From contig CACADE010000003.1 of assembly GCA_902531175.1 (NCBI GenBank), positions 1 through 64,000 on the forward strand: DNA of 64,000 nt, given 5' to 3'. A model generated the notes under the pieces. It did not search any database. It saw only the letters and a program-made list of their open reading frames with translations, and was not told the origin of the DNA. Of the stretch, positions 17,499 through 28,694 are shown piece by piece. This stretch comes from an uncultured Pelagibacteraceae bacterium (GTDB lineage Bacteria > Pseudomonadota > Alphaproteobacteria > Pelagibacterales > Pelagibacteraceae). Within the stretch, counting starts at the first letter, position 1, and each line of letters begins with the position of its first letter. A program made the position numbers and the translations under genes.

Positions 17499-17999
17499 AT
17501 GAAAAAAAGTTCCTTTAATTACAACGAACTAATTGATTGCGCTAATGGTAAGTTATTTGGTCCAGGTAATGCAAAATTACCTTCTCCACCAATGCTAATG
17601 TTTGATAGAATTACAGAAATAACTGAGAGTGAGGGTTTTTATAAAAAAGGATCTATGAAAGCCGAACTTGATATTAAGGATAATTTGTGGTTTTTTGATT
17701 GTCATTTTAGAGAAGATCCAGTTATGCCAGGTTGTCTTGGTTTAGATGCAATGTGGCAGCTGGTTGGCTTTTTTCTTGGTTGGCTTGGAAAACCAGGAAG
17801 AGGTAGAGCATTGGGTGTAAGCACTGTAAAATTTACTGGTGAAGTTCTTAAAAACGTCAAAATGGCAACATACGAAATAGATATGAAAAGAATTCTTGTT
17901 AAAGGAGAAACAACTGTGGGACTTGCAAATGGAATATTGCTCGCTGATGGAAAAAAGATTTATAGTGCAGAAAATCTTAAGGTAGGATTATTTAAATAA
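17499..17999 (+). CDS. fabA: 3-hydroxydecanoyl-ACP dehydratase/isomerase
   Basis: Introduces the cis double bond that leads to unsaturated fatty acids. In 166 aa it carries [19 protein letters not shown], with catalytic H69 and D83 at the same spacing as in E. coli (H70, D84). Its stop overlaps the fabB start (TAATG), the classical fabA-fabB pair. It is divergent from irr. Confidence 0.97.
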   Translation: MKKSSFNYNELIDCANGKLFGPGNAKLPSPPMLMFDRITEITESEGFYKKGSMKAELDIKDNLWFFDCHFREDPVMPGCLGLDAMWQLVGFFLGWLGKPGRGRALGVSTVKFTGEVLKNVKMATYEIDMKRILVKGETTVGLANGILLADGKKIYSAENLKVGLFK

Positions 18000-19210
18000 T
18001 GAAAAGAGTAGTTGTAACAGGGCTTGGTGTAGTTTCATGTTTGGGGAATAACCAAGATGAAGTTTATCAATCGTTAGTTAATACAAAATCAGGAATAACA
18101 TTTTCTGAGGAATACAAAGAGCATAATTTAAAAAGCCATGTTCATGGTAAACCAAATATCAAATTGGAAGATTATATAGATAGAAAAGTTATTAGGTTTA
18201 TGGGTGCTGGATCAGCATATAATTATGTTGCAATGAGTGAAGCAGTTAAAGACTCTGGATTAGAAGAAAATGAGGTTAGTAATATTTCAACAGGTATGGT
18301 CATGGGATCTGGAGGACCATCAATTGAAAATGTGATTTTAGCATCAGATAAGACTAGAGAAAAAAATCCAAAAAAAATGGGTCCATTTATTGTTCCAAGA
18401 ACAATGGCAAGTACTGCTTCTGCCACTCTAGCAGTTCCATTTAAAATAAAAGGAACTAATTACACAATAAGTTCTGCATGCGCAACGAGTGGCCATTGTA
18501 TTGGTAACGCAATGGAACTTATTCAATTAGGAAAACAAAATATTATTTTCGCAGGTGGTAGTGATGAGGTTCACTTTGCTATGACTGCAATGTTTGATGC
18601 AATGACTGCACTATCATCAAAATATAACGACACCCCTGAAAAAGCTTCAAGACCATATGATAAAACAAGAGATGGTTTTGTGATTGCTGGTGGAGGTGGA
18701 GTTCTTGTTTTAGAAGAATACGAACATGCCAAAGCAAGAGGTGCTAAAATATACGCAGAATTAACAGGATATGGAGCAACATCAGATGGATATGATATGG
18801 TTGCACCATCTGGTGAGGGAGCGGTGAGATGTATGAAAATGGCTCTAGCAACTTCAAAAAATAAAATTGACTATATTAATACTCACGGAACATCTACACC
18901 TGTAGGAGATATTACAGAATTAAAAGCAGTTGGTGAAGCTTTTCCAGACTATAAACCTAAGATAAGTTCTACAAAATCTTTGTCAGGTCATTCTTTAGGC
19001 GCAACTTCAGTTCATGAAGCAATTTACAGTTTGATAATGATGAAAAATAATTTTATTTCAGCTTCAGCAAATATTTCCGAAATGGATGATGAAGCAAAAA
19101 ATTATCCAATTGTTACAAAAGTCGAAAAAGATGTAAATTTAAACGCAATTATGTCTAACAGCTTTGGTTTTGGTGGAACCAATGCAACATTAGTGTTTGA
19201 GAAAGTTTAG
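17999..19210 (+). CDS. fabB: 3-oxoacyl-ACP synthase I
   Basis: Condensing enzyme that elongates the unsaturated intermediates made by FabA. The 403-aa thiolase fold has the catalytic cysteine at 161 in [12 protein letters not shown], and the two histidines in [11 protein letters not shown] and [10 protein letters not shown]. It is coupled to fabA upstream and followed 4 nt later by fabI. Confidence 0.97.
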   Translation: MKRVVVTGLGVVSCLGNNQDEVYQSLVNTKSGITFSEEYKEHNLKSHVHGKPNIKLEDYIDRKVIRFMGAGSAYNYVAMSEAVKDSGLEENEVSNISTGMVMGSGGPSIENVILASDKTREKNPKKMGPFIVPRTMASTASATLAVPFKIKGTNYTISSACATSGHCIGNAMELIQLGKQNIIFAGGSDEVHFAMTAMFDAMTALSSKYNDTPEKASRPYDKTRDGFVIAGGGGVLVLEEYEHAKARGAKIYAELTGYGATSDGYDMVAPSGEGAVRCMKMALATSKNKIDYINTHGTSTPVGDITELKAVGEAFPDYKPKISSTKSLSGHSLGATSVHEAIYSLIMMKNNFISASANISEMDDEAKNYPIVTKVEKDVNLNAIMSNSFGFGGTNATLVFEKV

Positions 19211-19214
19211 ATCT

Positions 19215-20000
19215 ATGAGTTTAATGAAGGGAAAAAAAGGTCTTATCATGGGTGTTGCCAATGAAAGGTCAATTGCATGGGGTATATCGCAAAAATTAGC
19301 AGAAGCTGGAGCAGAGTTAGCTTTTACATATTTGGGTGATGCTTTAAAAAAAAGAGTTGTTCCACTTGCAGAAAAACTAAATTCAAATGTAACATTTAGC
19401 TGTGATGTAGAAAAAAAAGAAGAAGTTGTAAAACTTTTTGAAGATGTAAAAAGTCAATGGGGAGAAATTGATTTTGTTGTGCATGCAATTGCATTTTCAG
19501 ATAAGTCCGAGTTATCAGGAGAATATTTAAATACAACTAGAGAAAACTTTTTAAGAAGTATGTTGATATCTTGTTTTTCATTTACTGAAGTTGCTAGAGA
19601 GGCATCTAAAATAATGAGCCAAGGTGGTAGTATGATTACTTTGAGTTATGAAGCAAATAAAGCCATACCCAATTATAATGTAATGGGAGTGTGTAAAGCT
19701 GCACTAGAATCTAGTGTTAAATATCTTGCTAGGGATCTAGGAGCGAAGAATATTAGAGTTAATGCAATTAGTGCGGGACCAATAAAAACTTTAGCAGCTT
19801 CTGCTATTGGGGATGCTAAATTTCTTTACAAGTGGAATGCCGATCATTCATTTTTGAAAAGAAATGTAGATAATCTTGACGTAGGAAATTCAGCATTATA
19901 TCTTTTAAGTGATATGGCTGGTGGTGTTACTGGTGAAATTCACTATGTAGATGCCGGTTACAATAAAGTCGGAATGCCCGATCCTAAGAACATTACCTGA
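19215..20000 (+). CDS. fabI: enoyl-ACP reductase (NADH)
   Basis: Last reductive step of fatty-acid elongation. The start ATG giving MSLMKGKKGLIMGVANERS is preferred; an upstream TTG inside fabB is possible but not needed. At 261 aa, GVANERSIAWGI is the FabI nucleotide loop, and the active-site Tyr and Lys lie in PNYNVMGVCKAALES. It completes the fabA-fabB-fabI cluster. Confidence 0.97.
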   Translation: MSLMKGKKGLIMGVANERSIAWGISQKLAEAGAELAFTYLGDALKKRVVPLAEKLNSNVTFSCDVEKKEEVVKLFEDVKSQWGEIDFVVHAIAFSDKSELSGEYLNTTRENFLRSMLISCFSFTEVAREASKIMSQGGSMITLSYEANKAIPNYNVMGVCKAALESSVKYLARDLGAKNIRVNAISAGPIKTLAASAIGDAKFLYKWNADHSFLKRNVDNLDVGNSALYLLSDMAGGVTGEIHYVDAGYNKVGMPDPKNIT

Positions 20001-20014
20001 AATTTAGTTAAATT

Positions 20015-20404
20015 ATGATGCAACAAATTAGTCTTTATCTAACAAGTATTATATTGGGAATTATGCTCTTCTTTTCTTTTGTTGTAGCACCCGTTACTTT
20101 CACTGCATTAAATGAGGAAAATGCTAGAAAATTCATAAGAAAAATATTTCCTTATTACTACACTGTTAATTTAGCTATTAGTATTTTAGTTTTAATTTGC
20201 TTTATAATTCTAAAAATTTTTTCCTTAGATTTTTATTTAATTTTAAGTATTGCGGTATTATTTGCTGTATCAAACTTTGTACTTATGCCACTGATAAATA
20301 AGTTTAGAGATGAAAAGCAGGATAAAAAATTTAAACAATCACACTTTGTTTCTGTGGTGATAAATTTTGTTCAAATAATTTTGTTGGTAATTGTTTTAAT
20401 TTAA
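20015..20404 (+). CDS. DUF4149-type four-helix membrane protein
   Basis: 129 residues with four predicted transmembrane helices (about 6-28, 50-70, 73-92, 108-128) and the APVTF motif after helix 1, typical of the TMEM205-like DUF4149 family. The function is unknown. It follows fabI by 14 nt and is probably co-transcribed; its stop overlaps a small convergent gene by 4 nt. Confidence 0.7.
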   Translation: MMQQISLYLTSIILGIMLFFSFVVAPVTFTALNEENARKFIRKIFPYYYTVNLAISILVLICFIILKIFSLDFYLILSIAVLFAVSNFVLMPLINKFRDEKQDKKFKQSHFVSVVINFVQIILLVIVLI

Positions 20405-20553
20405 AAAGAATTAGTAATACCTAAGCCAACGGCAATAAAAATACCTAACCAAATTAAACCTTTAATAAAAAAAAATGCAAAACTACCAAGTAATAAATAT
20501 CTTCCATATTTATTTTTCTGTAGTTCTAACTTAAAGTTTTTTAAAAGCTTCAT
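20401..20553 (-). CDS. 50-aa single-pass membrane protein
   Basis: Small protein starting MKLLKNFKLELQKNKYGRY, with a basic N-terminal stretch followed by one or two short hydrophobic segments (residues 20-48) that include FFFIKGLIWLGIF. Positive-inside topology is likely. It has a good ATG and fills the gap between the convergent DUF4149 gene and the rhodanese gene. Not a family I can name with confidence. Confidence 0.55.
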   Translation of the reverse strand: MKLLKNFKLELQKNKYGRYLLLGSFAFFFIKGLIWLGIFIAVGLGITNSF

Positions 20554-20580
20554 TCTATTATAATTTATTAAAATTATTTT

Positions 20581-20943
20581 TTATTTGATCTTTTCCCACT
20601 CTTTCATACCACCAGTGATATTTTTGACATTTTTAACCCCCATATCCTTCATAGTTTTGGTTGCTAATGTTCCTTGTCCACCAACACCACAAAAAACTAC
20701 AAATTCTTTATCAGGATTATTTTTAAACATATCATTTTCAAGAGGACTGCCTTGTGCTAAATAAAATTCTAGTAAACCTCTATCTAAGTGAATTGCATTA
20801 CCGATCGTGCCTTTTGAAAAGCTCTCTTTATCCCTAACATCGATAAATTGAACATTTGGGTCATTTAGCTTTTCTTTTGCATCACTAGCGCTGATATTTT
20901 CAATTTCATTGCTTACGCTCATCAAATCATCAAATTTTTTCAT
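20581..20943 (-). CDS. rhodanese-domain protein
   Basis: A single rhodanese domain of 120 aa: IDVRDKESFSKGTI, then active-site cysteine C-GVGGQG in a six-residue loop, then TKTMKDMGVKNVKNITGGMKEW. It can carry a persulfide sulfur; partners are unknown. The loop lacks the usual arginine after the cysteine. It follows pnp by 15 nt. Confidence 0.85.
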   Translation of the reverse strand: MKKFDDLMSVSNEIENISASDAKEKLNDPNVQFIDVRDKESFSKGTIGNAIHLDRGLLEFYLAQGSPLENDMFKNNPDKEFVVFCGVGGQGTLATKTMKDMGVKNVKNITGGMKEWEKIK

Positions 20944-20958
20944 ATTTCTCCTATAAAT

Positions 20959-23031
20959 TTATATTGCAGCTTGTTTAATTGATAACTTAACTTTTCCTCT
21001 ATCAAAGCCTATTACTTTAACTTTAACTTCATCACCTTCTTTTACTACATCAGTTACTTTGCCGACTCTTTTATCAGCAAGCTCTGATATGTGAACAAGG
21101 CCATCTTGTTTTCCTAGGAAATTAACAAACGCACCAAACTCCATAATTTTCATTACTTTTCCGTTGTAAATTTTATTGAGTTCAGCTTTAGCAGTTAAGT
21201 CTTTAATCATTTGCATAGCTTTGTTTCTTGATTCCTCATCTGGAGCAGCTACTGTAACTTCACCTTCGTCATTAATGTCAACTTTGGCACCAGATACCTC
21301 AACTATTTCTCTTATAGTCGCTCCACCTTTTCCAATGACAGTGGCAATATCTTTCTTATCTACAGTAATTTTCTCCATCTTAGGAGTATGTTTTCCAACA
21401 TTTTCCCTTGATTTAGATAAAGCTTTATTCATTTCACCTAGAATGTGAATTCTTCCATCTTTTGCTTGTTTTAAGGCTTGTTCCATAATTTCAAATGTTA
21501 TTCCTGTAATTTTAATGTCCATTTGAAGAGATGTTATTCCGTCTTTAGTTCCAGCAACTTTAAAGTCCATATCACCTAGGTGATCTTCATCTCCAAGAAT
21601 ATCTGACAGAACACTGAAGTCATCTCCTTCTTTAATTAATCCCATTGCAATACCAGCAACTGGTTCTTTAATTGGTACACCTGCATCCATCAAAGCTAAG
21701 GATGAACCACAAACAGTCGCCATAGAAGAAGAACCGTTTGACTCAGTTATCTCTGATACAATTCTAAAGGTGTAGGGAAAACTCTCTTTAGATGGCAAAG
21801 AAGAATTTATTGCTCTCCAAGCTAATTTTCCATGACCTATTTCTCTTCTACCAGTACCTATTCTACCAGTTTCTCCTACTGAGAAAGGTGGAAAATTATA
21901 ATGAAGCATAAATCTCTCTTTTTGTAGACCCTCCAAGCTTTCTATTTTTTGTTCATCATCAGATGTTCCAAGTGTAGTTGTAACTATCGCTTGTGTTTCT
22001 CCTCGAGTAAACAAAGCAGAACCATGAACTCTTGGAAGAATTCCAACTTCACACATAATTGGTCTAACATCTGCAAGACCTCTTCCGTCAATTCTATTTT
22101 TATTTTTTAGAATATCTGTTCTGACAATTCTTTTTTCTAAATTTTTAAGCTCAGAATTTACATCAAGATCAGTATAATTCTCATCTTCTTCATAAAGCTT
22201 TTTTGCTTTATCAGTTATTTCTGAAATTAAATTCGATCTTTCTTGTTTATCTTTTATTGAAAATGCTTTTTCAAGTTCTTCGGTAAACTCGCTTTCCAAT
22301 TTATTTTTTACTTCTGAAAGATCTTTTTTCTCAACTACCCAGTCAGGTTTTTTACATTCTTTAGCTAATTCCTCTATCATTTCAATTATAGGAACAAACC
22401 CTTCGTGACCAAACTTAACAGCATTTAACATTTCCTCTTCAGTTAAACCATTTGCCTCAGATTCAACCATTAAGACTGCATCTTTTGTTCCTGCTACTAC
22501 AAGATCAAGCTTTGAATCTTTAAGTTCTGCTTTTGTTGGATTAAGAACGTATTCCCCTTTAATAAAGCCAACTCTAGACGCGCCGACAGGACCCAAAAAT
22601 GGCATTCCTGAAATTGCTAAGGCAGCTGACGAAGCAATTATTGATAAAATATCTGCTTCGTTTTCTTTATCATATGATATCACTGTTGGGAGAACCTGGA
22701 CCTCATTTTTAAATTCATCTGGAAACAATGGTCTGATAGGTCTATCAATTAATCTTGAAATTAATGTTTCGCTATCTGTTGGTCTTGCCTCTCTCTTAAA
22801 ATATCCACCTGGAATTTTACCTGCTGCGTAATATTTTTCTTGATAATTAACTGACAAAGGAAAGTAGTCCATGTCTGGATTAACTTTTTTAGCTCCTACT
22901 GCTGTTGCTAAAACAACTGTTTCTCCGCATTGAGCTATAATTGCTCCATCTGCCTGTCTTGCGATTTTACCTGTTTCTAAACTTATTTTCTTTCCTGCTA
23001 TTTCTATTTCTTTCTTTACAATTTTAAACAT
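20959..23031 (-). CDS. pnp: polyribonucleotide nucleotidyltransferase (PNPase)
   Basis: 3'-5' phosphorolytic exoribonuclease of the RNA degradosome. The 690 aa hold two RNase PH domains (the first with [11 protein letters not shown], the second with [14 protein letters not shown]), then a KH domain with [11 protein letters not shown] and a C-terminal S1 domain ([13 protein letters not shown]). The rpsO stop codon and pnp start codon are directly adjacent, the conserved rpsO-pnp pair. Confidence 0.98.
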   Translation of the reverse strand: MFKIVKKEIEIAGKKISLETGKIARQADGAIIAQCGETVVLATAVGAKKVNPDMDYFPLSVNYQEKYYAAGKIPGGYFKREARPTDSETLISRLIDRPIRPLFPDEFKNEVQVLPTVISYDKENEADILSIIASSAALAISGMPFLGPVGASRVGFIKGEYVLNPTKAELKDSKLDLVVAGTKDAVLMVESEANGLTEEEMLNAVKFGHEGFVPIIEMIEELAKECKKPDWVVEKKDLSEVKNKLESEFTEELEKAFSIKDKQERSNLISEITDKAKKLYEEDENYTDLDVNSELKNLEKRIVRTDILKNKNRIDGRGLADVRPIMCEVGILPRVHGSALFTRGETQAIVTTTLGTSDDEQKIESLEGLQKERFMLHYNFPPFSVGETGRIGTGRREIGHGKLAWRAINSSLPSKESFPYTFRIVSEITESNGSSSMATVCGSSLALMDAGVPIKEPVAGIAMGLIKEGDDFSVLSDILGDEDHLGDMDFKVAGTKDGITSLQMDIKITGITFEIMEQALKQAKDGRIHILGEMNKALSKSRENVGKHTPKMEKITVDKKDIATVIGKGGATIREIVEVSGAKVDINDEGEVTVAAPDEESRNKAMQMIKDLTAKAELNKIYNGKVMKIMEFGAFVNFLGKQDGLVHISELADKRVGKVTDVVKEGDEVKVKVIGFDRGKVKLSIKQAAI

Positions 23032-23280
23032 TTATTTCCTTAAATTTAATTTTGATATTACTTCTTTATAAGACTCAATTTTATTTTTTTTTAAATAGTC
23101 TAATAATTTTTTTCTTTTATTAACCGCTCTTAAAAGTCCAACAGATGAATGTTTATCTTTTTTGAACTGCTTAATATGTTTTGACAAGTTTTCAATTTTA
23201 TCTGTTAATTGAGCAACTTGTATTTCTGAGGAACCTGTGTCCTTATCATGGATTGCCAGTTCTTTTACTTTATTTGCCAT
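23032..23280 (-). CDS. rpsO: 30S ribosomal protein S15
   Basis: 82-residue S15 with the standard core DTGSSEIQVAQLTDKI and HSSVGLLRAVNKRKKLLDYL, binding the central domain of 16S rRNA. It sits between rbfA (9 nt away) and pnp (0 nt). truB, normally found between rbfA and rpsO, is absent here. Confidence 0.97.
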   Translation of the reverse strand: MANKVKELAIHDKDTGSSEIQVAQLTDKIENLSKHIKQFKKDKHSSVGLLRAVNKRKKLLDYLKKNKIESYKEVISKLNLRK

Positions 23281-23289
23281 TTTTTTTCC

Positions 23290-23652
23290 TTATTTATTTG
23301 TTTGTTTTATTAAATTTTCAATTTTTTCTGCGTAATCAAATGAATCATCTTTAACAAAAAATAGTTTTGGTAAAAATTTCATTACTATCTTTTTTGATAA
23401 AACTTTTCTTATTACAAATGAAAATTCTTTCAATTTAGCAACAACCTCGTCAGCATCTTTGCCACCTAAAGGCATCACAAAAATTTTTGCAGTTTTTAAG
23501 TCTGGAGACATTCTAACTTCAGTTACAGTTATTTCTTTTGTTGATAATTGAAGTTTTGCTTCATCTCTTATAAATAACATTCCTAGTGCCTGTTTTATCA
23601 TTTCACCAACTCTAAGTTGTCTTTGTGTCAATGGCTTACCTAAATTAGTCAT
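23290..23652 (-). CDS. rbfA: ribosome-binding factor A
   Basis: KH-like 120-aa factor for late 30S maturation. Typical RQLRVGEMIKQALGMLF start and TEVRMSPDLKTAKIFVMPLG core. Its ATG overlaps the infB stop (TAATG). Confidence 0.95.
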   Translation of the reverse strand: MTNLGKPLTQRQLRVGEMIKQALGMLFIRDEAKLQLSTKEITVTEVRMSPDLKTAKIFVMPLGGKDADEVVAKLKEFSFVIRKVLSKKIVMKFLPKLFFVKDDSFDYAEKIENLIKQTNK

Positions 23653-25871
23653 TATATTGTTCTCTCGGTAATTATAGAATTATATACTTCTATTACGTCA
23701 TTTTTCTGAAAATCGACAAAATCCTTTAATGTTATTCCACATTCTAATCCAGCAGATACTTGTTTAGTTTGATTTTTTTCCCTAAATATGGATCCTATTT
23801 TTCCACTAAAAATAATGGTGCCATCTCTAATAACCCTAGCCTTTGAGTCTTGGGTAATTTCACCATCTGTTACTTTTGAACCTGCTACTCTGCCAACTTT
23901 GGAAACTTTGAATATTTCGAGTATCTCAGCTGTACCAATAATTTTTTCATCTACTTCGGGAGTTAAAAGACCTGACATTTTACTTTTTATAAAATCTAAA
24001 ACTTCGTAGATAATATTAAAATTAGATATAGAAATTTTTTCTTGTTCGGCCCTTTTTTTTGCTTCTTTGCTTGGTTTTACATTGAAGGCAATTATTACTG
24101 CATTAGAGGCTTTGGCTAAAGTAACATCAGTTTCTGTAACCATACCTATGTCTGATAAAAGTATCTTTGGCTTAACTTCATCATGTTTAATCTGTGTTAT
24201 TGCATTTTTTATGGCTTCTGAAGAACCATGCACATCAGATTTTATAATAATATTTAATTCTTCTGATGACGAGTCTTTGAAGGCAGAGTCTTGGGTGACA
24301 AAAGACAATGGATTTTTGTTGTCTTTTGCCTCTTGTATTCTTCCATCACAAAGGGATTTTGCCTCTTTTTCACTCTTTAATACTATAAAATCATCTCCTG
24401 ATTTTGCCGCTCCGTTAATACCTAATATTTCAATTGGTGTTGCTGGTTCAGCTTTGTCAATTTGTTTTCCTTGATCATTTATTATAGCCCTAACCTTACC
24501 CCATTTTAAACCGCTTACAAAATAATCACCTTTCTTTAAAGTTCCTGCAGTTACTATTATATTTGCAATTGGTCCTCTACCAACATCAATTTTAGATTCT
24601 AATACAATACCTTTTGCTTCTGTATCAAAATCAGTTTTTAAGTCTAATATTTCTGCTTGTAATATCACACTCTCAACTAATTTATCTAAATTTTGTTTTG
24701 TTTTTGTTGATATTTCTACCATTAAAGTATCTCCTGATAAGTCCTCTGCTATAAGTTCATATTCTAAAAGCTGATTTTTAATTTTTTGGGGATCGGCTTC
24801 AGGTAAATCACATTTGTTAATTGCTACAACAATAGGGACTTTAGCAGCTTTTGCATGTTTAATTGACTCTATAGTTTGAGGTTTTACACCATCATCTGCT
24901 GCAATAACAAGAATGACTATATCTGTTAATTTTGAACCTCTTGCACGCATTTCAGTAAATGCTGCGTGGCCAGGTGTGTCGATAAAAGTTATTTTATTTT
25001 TTTCGTGAGTAATTTGGTATGCACCAATATGTTGTGTAATACCTCCAAACTCACCAGATACTACATTAGCTTTTCTTAATACATCTAAAACAGATGTCTT
25101 ACCATGATCTACATGGCCCATTACTGTTACAATGGGAGCTCTACTTTTTAGATTTTGTGATTTTATTTCTTTAATTTTTTCTAAAATTTCTTCTGCTTTT
25201 TCACCCTTAACTGGATTGTGTCCAAATTCCTTAACTAAATATTCTGCAGTATCTGAATCAATAGTATGATTAATTGTAACCGTTACTCCCATGCCCATTA
25301 AATGTTTAATTATGCTGCTTGATTGCTCTGCCATTCTATTTGCTAATTCTCTTATCGTGATTACTTCAGGTATATTTATATCTCTTTTGACTGGTTTAAA
25401 ATTATCCTTTAATTCACTTTTATTTGACAGTCTATTTTCTTTTTGTTTTGCTCTTTTTAATGAAGCCAAACTTCTAGATCTATTATCAATGTCATCACCT
25501 CTCAAAGCTTGGGAAATTGTGAGTTTTAATTCTCTTCTTTTGCCATCTGGTTTATTTAATTTATTTTCTTTTTGAACATTTTCACCTTTTAATCTCCTTG
25601 TCGCTCTTTGTTCAGCCAGCTTCCTTTTCTCAAAGTCAGAAGTGAATGTAGGTGCAGGTTTAGAAAAATTTGTTTTTTTTGTTATAAAACTGTTTTGCAC
25701 TTTATTTTCTGTAGATTTAGATCCTCTAGAAAAATTTGGTTTACCGCCGAATCTTGAAGATCTTTTTTCTATTACTACAGTATTCTTTGAATGAGATTTA
25801 GCTTGTTCAATACTATTAATCGTTTTTTTGGAAGCTCCAGAAATTGTCAACTTTAGTTTTTTCTTTTCCAT
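23652..25871 (-). CDS. infB: translation initiation factor IF-2
   Basis: GTPase that brings initiator tRNA to the 30S subunit. The 739 aa have a lysine/serine-rich N-terminal region (1-160), an IF2_N segment ([11 protein letters not shown]), the G domain with GHVDHGKTS at about 251-259, DTPGHAAF and NKCDLP, and then the C-terminal domains. The N-terminal arm is shorter than in most alphaproteobacteria, fitting a streamlined genome. It follows nusA by 10 nt. Confidence 0.98.
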   Translation of the reverse strand: MEKKKLKLTISGASKKTINSIEQAKSHSKNTVVIEKRSSRFGGKPNFSRGSKSTENKVQNSFITKKTNFSKPAPTFTSDFEKRKLAEQRATRRLKGENVQKENKLNKPDGKRRELKLTISQALRGDDIDNRSRSLASLKRAKQKENRLSNKSELKDNFKPVKRDINIPEVITIRELANRMAEQSSSIIKHLMGMGVTVTINHTIDSDTAEYLVKEFGHNPVKGEKAEEILEKIKEIKSQNLKSRAPIVTVMGHVDHGKTSVLDVLRKANVVSGEFGGITQHIGAYQITHEKNKITFIDTPGHAAFTEMRARGSKLTDIVILVIAADDGVKPQTIESIKHAKAAKVPIVVAINKCDLPEADPQKIKNQLLEYELIAEDLSGDTLMVEISTKTKQNLDKLVESVILQAEILDLKTDFDTEAKGIVLESKIDVGRGPIANIIVTAGTLKKGDYFVSGLKWGKVRAIINDQGKQIDKAEPATPIEILGINGAAKSGDDFIVLKSEKEAKSLCDGRIQEAKDNKNPLSFVTQDSAFKDSSSEELNIIIKSDVHGSSEAIKNAITQIKHDEVKPKILLSDIGMVTETDVTLAKASNAVIIAFNVKPSKEAKKRAEQEKISISNFNIIYEVLDFIKSKMSGLLTPEVDEKIIGTAEILEIFKVSKVGRVAGSKVTDGEITQDSKARVIRDGTIIFSGKIGSIFREKNQTKQVSAGLECGITLKDFVDFQKNDVIEVYNSIITERTI

Positions 25872-25881
25872 TTTTCATCTC

Positions 25882-27435
25882 TCAATCTTGGTAAGCTATA
25901 TCACGTGCAGACATAATTAAGTCATCTGCCTCTTTTTTTGAAAGAGCAAAATCTTCTAAATATCCTTTAATTCTAACTCTTTCACCTTTGACAACATCAT
26001 ATCCACCAGTCAATTCATCAGATGCTAAATCAGCAAAATCATTTAATGTTAATATCTTTTGTTCACCAAGCGTAACCAACATCCCTGGCGTTAAGCCTTT
26101 ATGATTAATTAAATCATTTTCTAAACCTAAATCTTTAATTCTATTTGCTATTTCTTCTTGGTCTCTTTGATAAAATTCTTTTGCTCTCTCAATTAATTCT
26201 TTCGCAGTTTCCTCTTCTATACCCTCAATTTTCATCAATGCTTCTGGATTACTATCTTTAATATCGTCAATAGATGAGAAACCTTCAGCCACAAGTAACT
26301 GTCCTAGGGTTTCATCTAATTCCAAATTTTTAACAAAATTATCTGTTTTTTCTTTAAACTCAATTTGTCTTCTCTCAGAATCTTCCTGGTCAGTCATAAT
26401 ATTAATCTCATAATTCATTAACTTAGTTGCTAATCTCACGTTTTGACCTCTTCTACCAATTGCTTTACTTAAATTTTCCTCTGTTAGTATCACATCGAGT
26501 TTTCTTCCTTCTTCATCCACGTTTACTCTTTGTACTTCTGCGGGAGATAATGCATTTGCAACTATGACTGCAGGGTCTTCGGACCAATTAACAATATCAA
26601 TTTTTTCTCCTTGTAACTCATTCACAACTGCTTGAACTCTACTACCCCTCATTCCTACGCAGGCACCTACTGGATCTAATGATGTATCTATTGCCTTCAC
26701 ACAAATTTTTGCTCTACTTCCGGGATCTCTTGATGAAGATTTTATCTCAATTAAGCCATCATAAATTTCTGGAACTTCTTGAATAAATAATTTTTCCATA
26801 AATTTAGGATGTGCTCTAGAAAGAAATATCTGCTGACCTCTTGGTTCTCTTCTCACATCCAAACAATAAGCTTTAACTCTATCACCCGCTTTAATATTCT
26901 CTCTTGGTATCATTTCATTCTTTTGAATTATTGCTTCAGTTCTTCCTAAATCCACAATTACATTTCCAAATTCTAATCGTTTAACTATGCCGCTAAGAAT
27001 AGTATCAACCTTATCTTTAAAATCGTTATACTGTCTTTCTCTTTCTGCCTCTCTGACATTAAAACTTATAACTTGTTTGGCGGTCTGAGCAGCTATTCTG
27101 CCAAAATCAAAAGAAGGAAGTGGTTGAAGCACTTGATCACCTATCTGCTTTCCTTGATTATTTTTATTAAGCTTGATTGCATCATCAATTGTTATTTCTA
27201 AATTAGAATTTTCTGGATTTTCAACAATTGTTAATTTTCTATAAATGCCAATATCTCCATTATCCCGATTTATTTCAACTTTGATTTCATTCTCATTTCC
27301 AAACTTTGATTTAGCTGCTTTAGCAATACCATTTTCCATAGATCCAATTATTAACTCTTTATCGATCGATTTTTCTAAAGCTACTGCTTCTGCTATTCTT
27401 ATTAATTCTAGTTTATCTGCTCTTCTATTTAACAT
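25882..27435 (-). CDS. nusA: transcription termination/antitermination factor NusA
   Basis: RNA polymerase-associated factor of 517 aa: N-terminal domain (MLNRRADKLELIRIAEAVA), S1 domain, two KH domains (VGACVGMRGSRVQAV and IGRRGQNVRLATKL) and C-terminal acidic repeats. This ATG is preferred to one 36 nt upstream, because that earlier ATG lies within the terminator hairpin and AGGA precedes the chosen start. rimP is missing in front; metK lies upstream instead. Confidence 0.96.
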   Translation of the reverse strand: MLNRRADKLELIRIAEAVALEKSIDKELIIGSMENGIAKAAKSKFGNENEIKVEINRDNGDIGIYRKLTIVENPENSNLEITIDDAIKLNKNNQGKQIGDQVLQPLPSFDFGRIAAQTAKQVISFNVREAERERQYNDFKDKVDTILSGIVKRLEFGNVIVDLGRTEAIIQKNEMIPRENIKAGDRVKAYCLDVRREPRGQQIFLSRAHPKFMEKLFIQEVPEIYDGLIEIKSSSRDPGSRAKICVKAIDTSLDPVGACVGMRGSRVQAVVNELQGEKIDIVNWSEDPAVIVANALSPAEVQRVNVDEEGRKLDVILTEENLSKAIGRRGQNVRLATKLMNYEINIMTDQEDSERRQIEFKEKTDNFVKNLELDETLGQLLVAEGFSSIDDIKDSNPEALMKIEGIEEETAKELIERAKEFYQRDQEEIANRIKDLGLENDLINHKGLTPGMLVTLGEQKILTLNDFADLASDELTGGYDVVKGERVRIKGYLEDFALSKKEADDLIMSARDIAYQD

Positions 27436-27447
27436 GTAATTAATCCT

Positions 27448-27474
27448 AAAAAAAAATGGGCCGAAGCCCATTTT
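27448..27474 (-). terminator. intrinsic terminator between metK and nusA
   Basis: On the minus strand: stem AAAATGGGC, loop TTCG, stem GCCCATTTT, with the T-run extending to nine T. A near-ideal rho-independent terminator with a stable UUCG tetraloop. It ends 12 nt before the nusA ATG, leaving room only for the AGGA ribosome site. It therefore ends metK transcripts and can act as an attenuator for the nusA operon. Confidence 0.9.
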
Positions 27475-27530
27475 GAAATTTCAATAATGTTAATGAAATA
27501 TATTTATTTTTTTTTAATATTCAACTTTAT

Positions 27531-28694
27531 TTACTTACTAAATACGTCTGATTTATCTGTCTTTTCCCATGAAAATGAGCCTTGCTTATCTGGAATTCTT
27601 CCGAAGTGTCCATATGCAGCTGTTTTTTCATATATTGGTTTATTTAAGCCTAACATCTCTCTTATACCTCTGGGGCTTAAATCAAAATTTTCATGAATAA
27701 TTTTTTCTACGTGTTTATTTTTTTCATCATCATTATCAAATAAATCAACATAAATTGATAAAGGTTTCGATACACCTATAGCATACGCAAGTTGAATTAA
27801 ACATTTGTCAGCAATTTTAGATGCTACAACATTTTTTGCCAAATATCTGGATGCGTAAGCAGCCGATCTATCAACCTTTGTAGGATCTTTCCCGGAAAAT
27901 GCTCCTCCACCATGTGGGGCAGCTCCACCATATGTATCAACAATAATTTTTCTACCTGTCAAACCACTATCTCCGTCCGGGCCCCCAATTACAAAATTTC
28001 CTGTAGGATTTACATAAATTTCTTTTTCATCCAATGAATTTAATAAATCTTTAGGTATTGATCTTTCAATATAAGGTTTAACTAGATCTCTTACTTGAGC
28101 TTGATTTACATCTGGTGAGTGTTGAGTTGATATAACTACAGATTTTACTGATGATGGCTTTCCATCTTTATATTCAATTGTTATTTGGCTTTTTGAATCT
28201 GGTTCTATATTTTTTAACTTTCCCGATTTTCTATCCTCCGCCATAAGTCTTAATATTTTATGAGAATAATGTATTGGCGCCGGCATAAGAACATCGGTTT
28301 CATTGCATGCGTAACCAAACATAATACCTTGGTCACCTGCACCTTCATCTTTATTTCCAGAAGAGTCTACACCCATAGCAATATCAGAAGATTGAGCATG
28401 TAAATGACTTTCAACTGAAGTTGCCTCTTTCCAAGTAAATCCCTTTTGATCATAACCTATATCTTTAATGCAATGTCTTACTTTTTCTATTAAATCTTCT
28501 TTTTTAATTTCTGGACCTCTTACTTCACCAGCTAATACAACTTTGTTTGTTGTGGTTAAAGTTTCACAGGCAACTCTTGATTGAGGTTCAGCTGCCAAAT
28601 ATGTATCTACAACCATATCCGAAATTCTATCGCAAACTTTGTCTGGATGACCTTCGGATACTGACTCGCTAGTAAATAAGTAATCTTTTTTCAT
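27531..28694 (-). CDS. metK: S-adenosylmethionine synthetase
   Basis: Makes SAM from methionine and ATP. The 387 aa carry [16 protein letters not shown] at the N-terminus, [12 protein letters not shown] and [16 protein letters not shown], all diagnostic. Its ATG overlaps the lnt stop by 4 nt. No SAM riboswitch can sit in front because lnt coding sequence is directly upstream. Confidence 0.98.
   Translation of the reverse strand: MKKDYLFTSESVSEGHPDKVCDRISDMVVDTYLAAEPQSRVACETLTTTNKVVLAGEVRGPEIKKEDLIEKVRHCIKDIGYDQKGFTWKEATSVESHLHAQSSDIAMGVDSSGNKDEGAGDQGIMFGYACNETDVLMPAPIHYSHKILRLMAEDRKSGKLKNIEPDSKSQITIEYKDGKPSSVKSVVISTQHSPDVNQAQVRDLVKPYIERSIPKDLLNSLDEKEIYVNPTGNFVIGGPDGDSGLTGRKIIVDTYGGAAPHGGGAFSGKDPTKVDRSAAYASRYLAKNVVASKIADKCLIQLAYAIGVSKPLSIYVDLFDNDDEKNKHVEKIIHENFDLSPRGIREMLGLNKPIYEKTAAYGHFGRIPDKQGSFSWEKTDKSDVFSK

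Noticed and set aside
24067-24474. 135-codon open frame antisense to infB
   Set aside because: It is a shadow of the strongly conserved infB frame, with no ribosome site and no recognisable protein features. The same applies to antisense frames in katG, pnp, maeB, nusA and dnaK.
27436-27471. nusA start at 27471 (12 codons longer)
   Set aside because: That ATG lies within the terminator stem and lacks a ribosome site; MLNRRADKLELI at 27435 has AGGA upstream and matches the usual NusA start.
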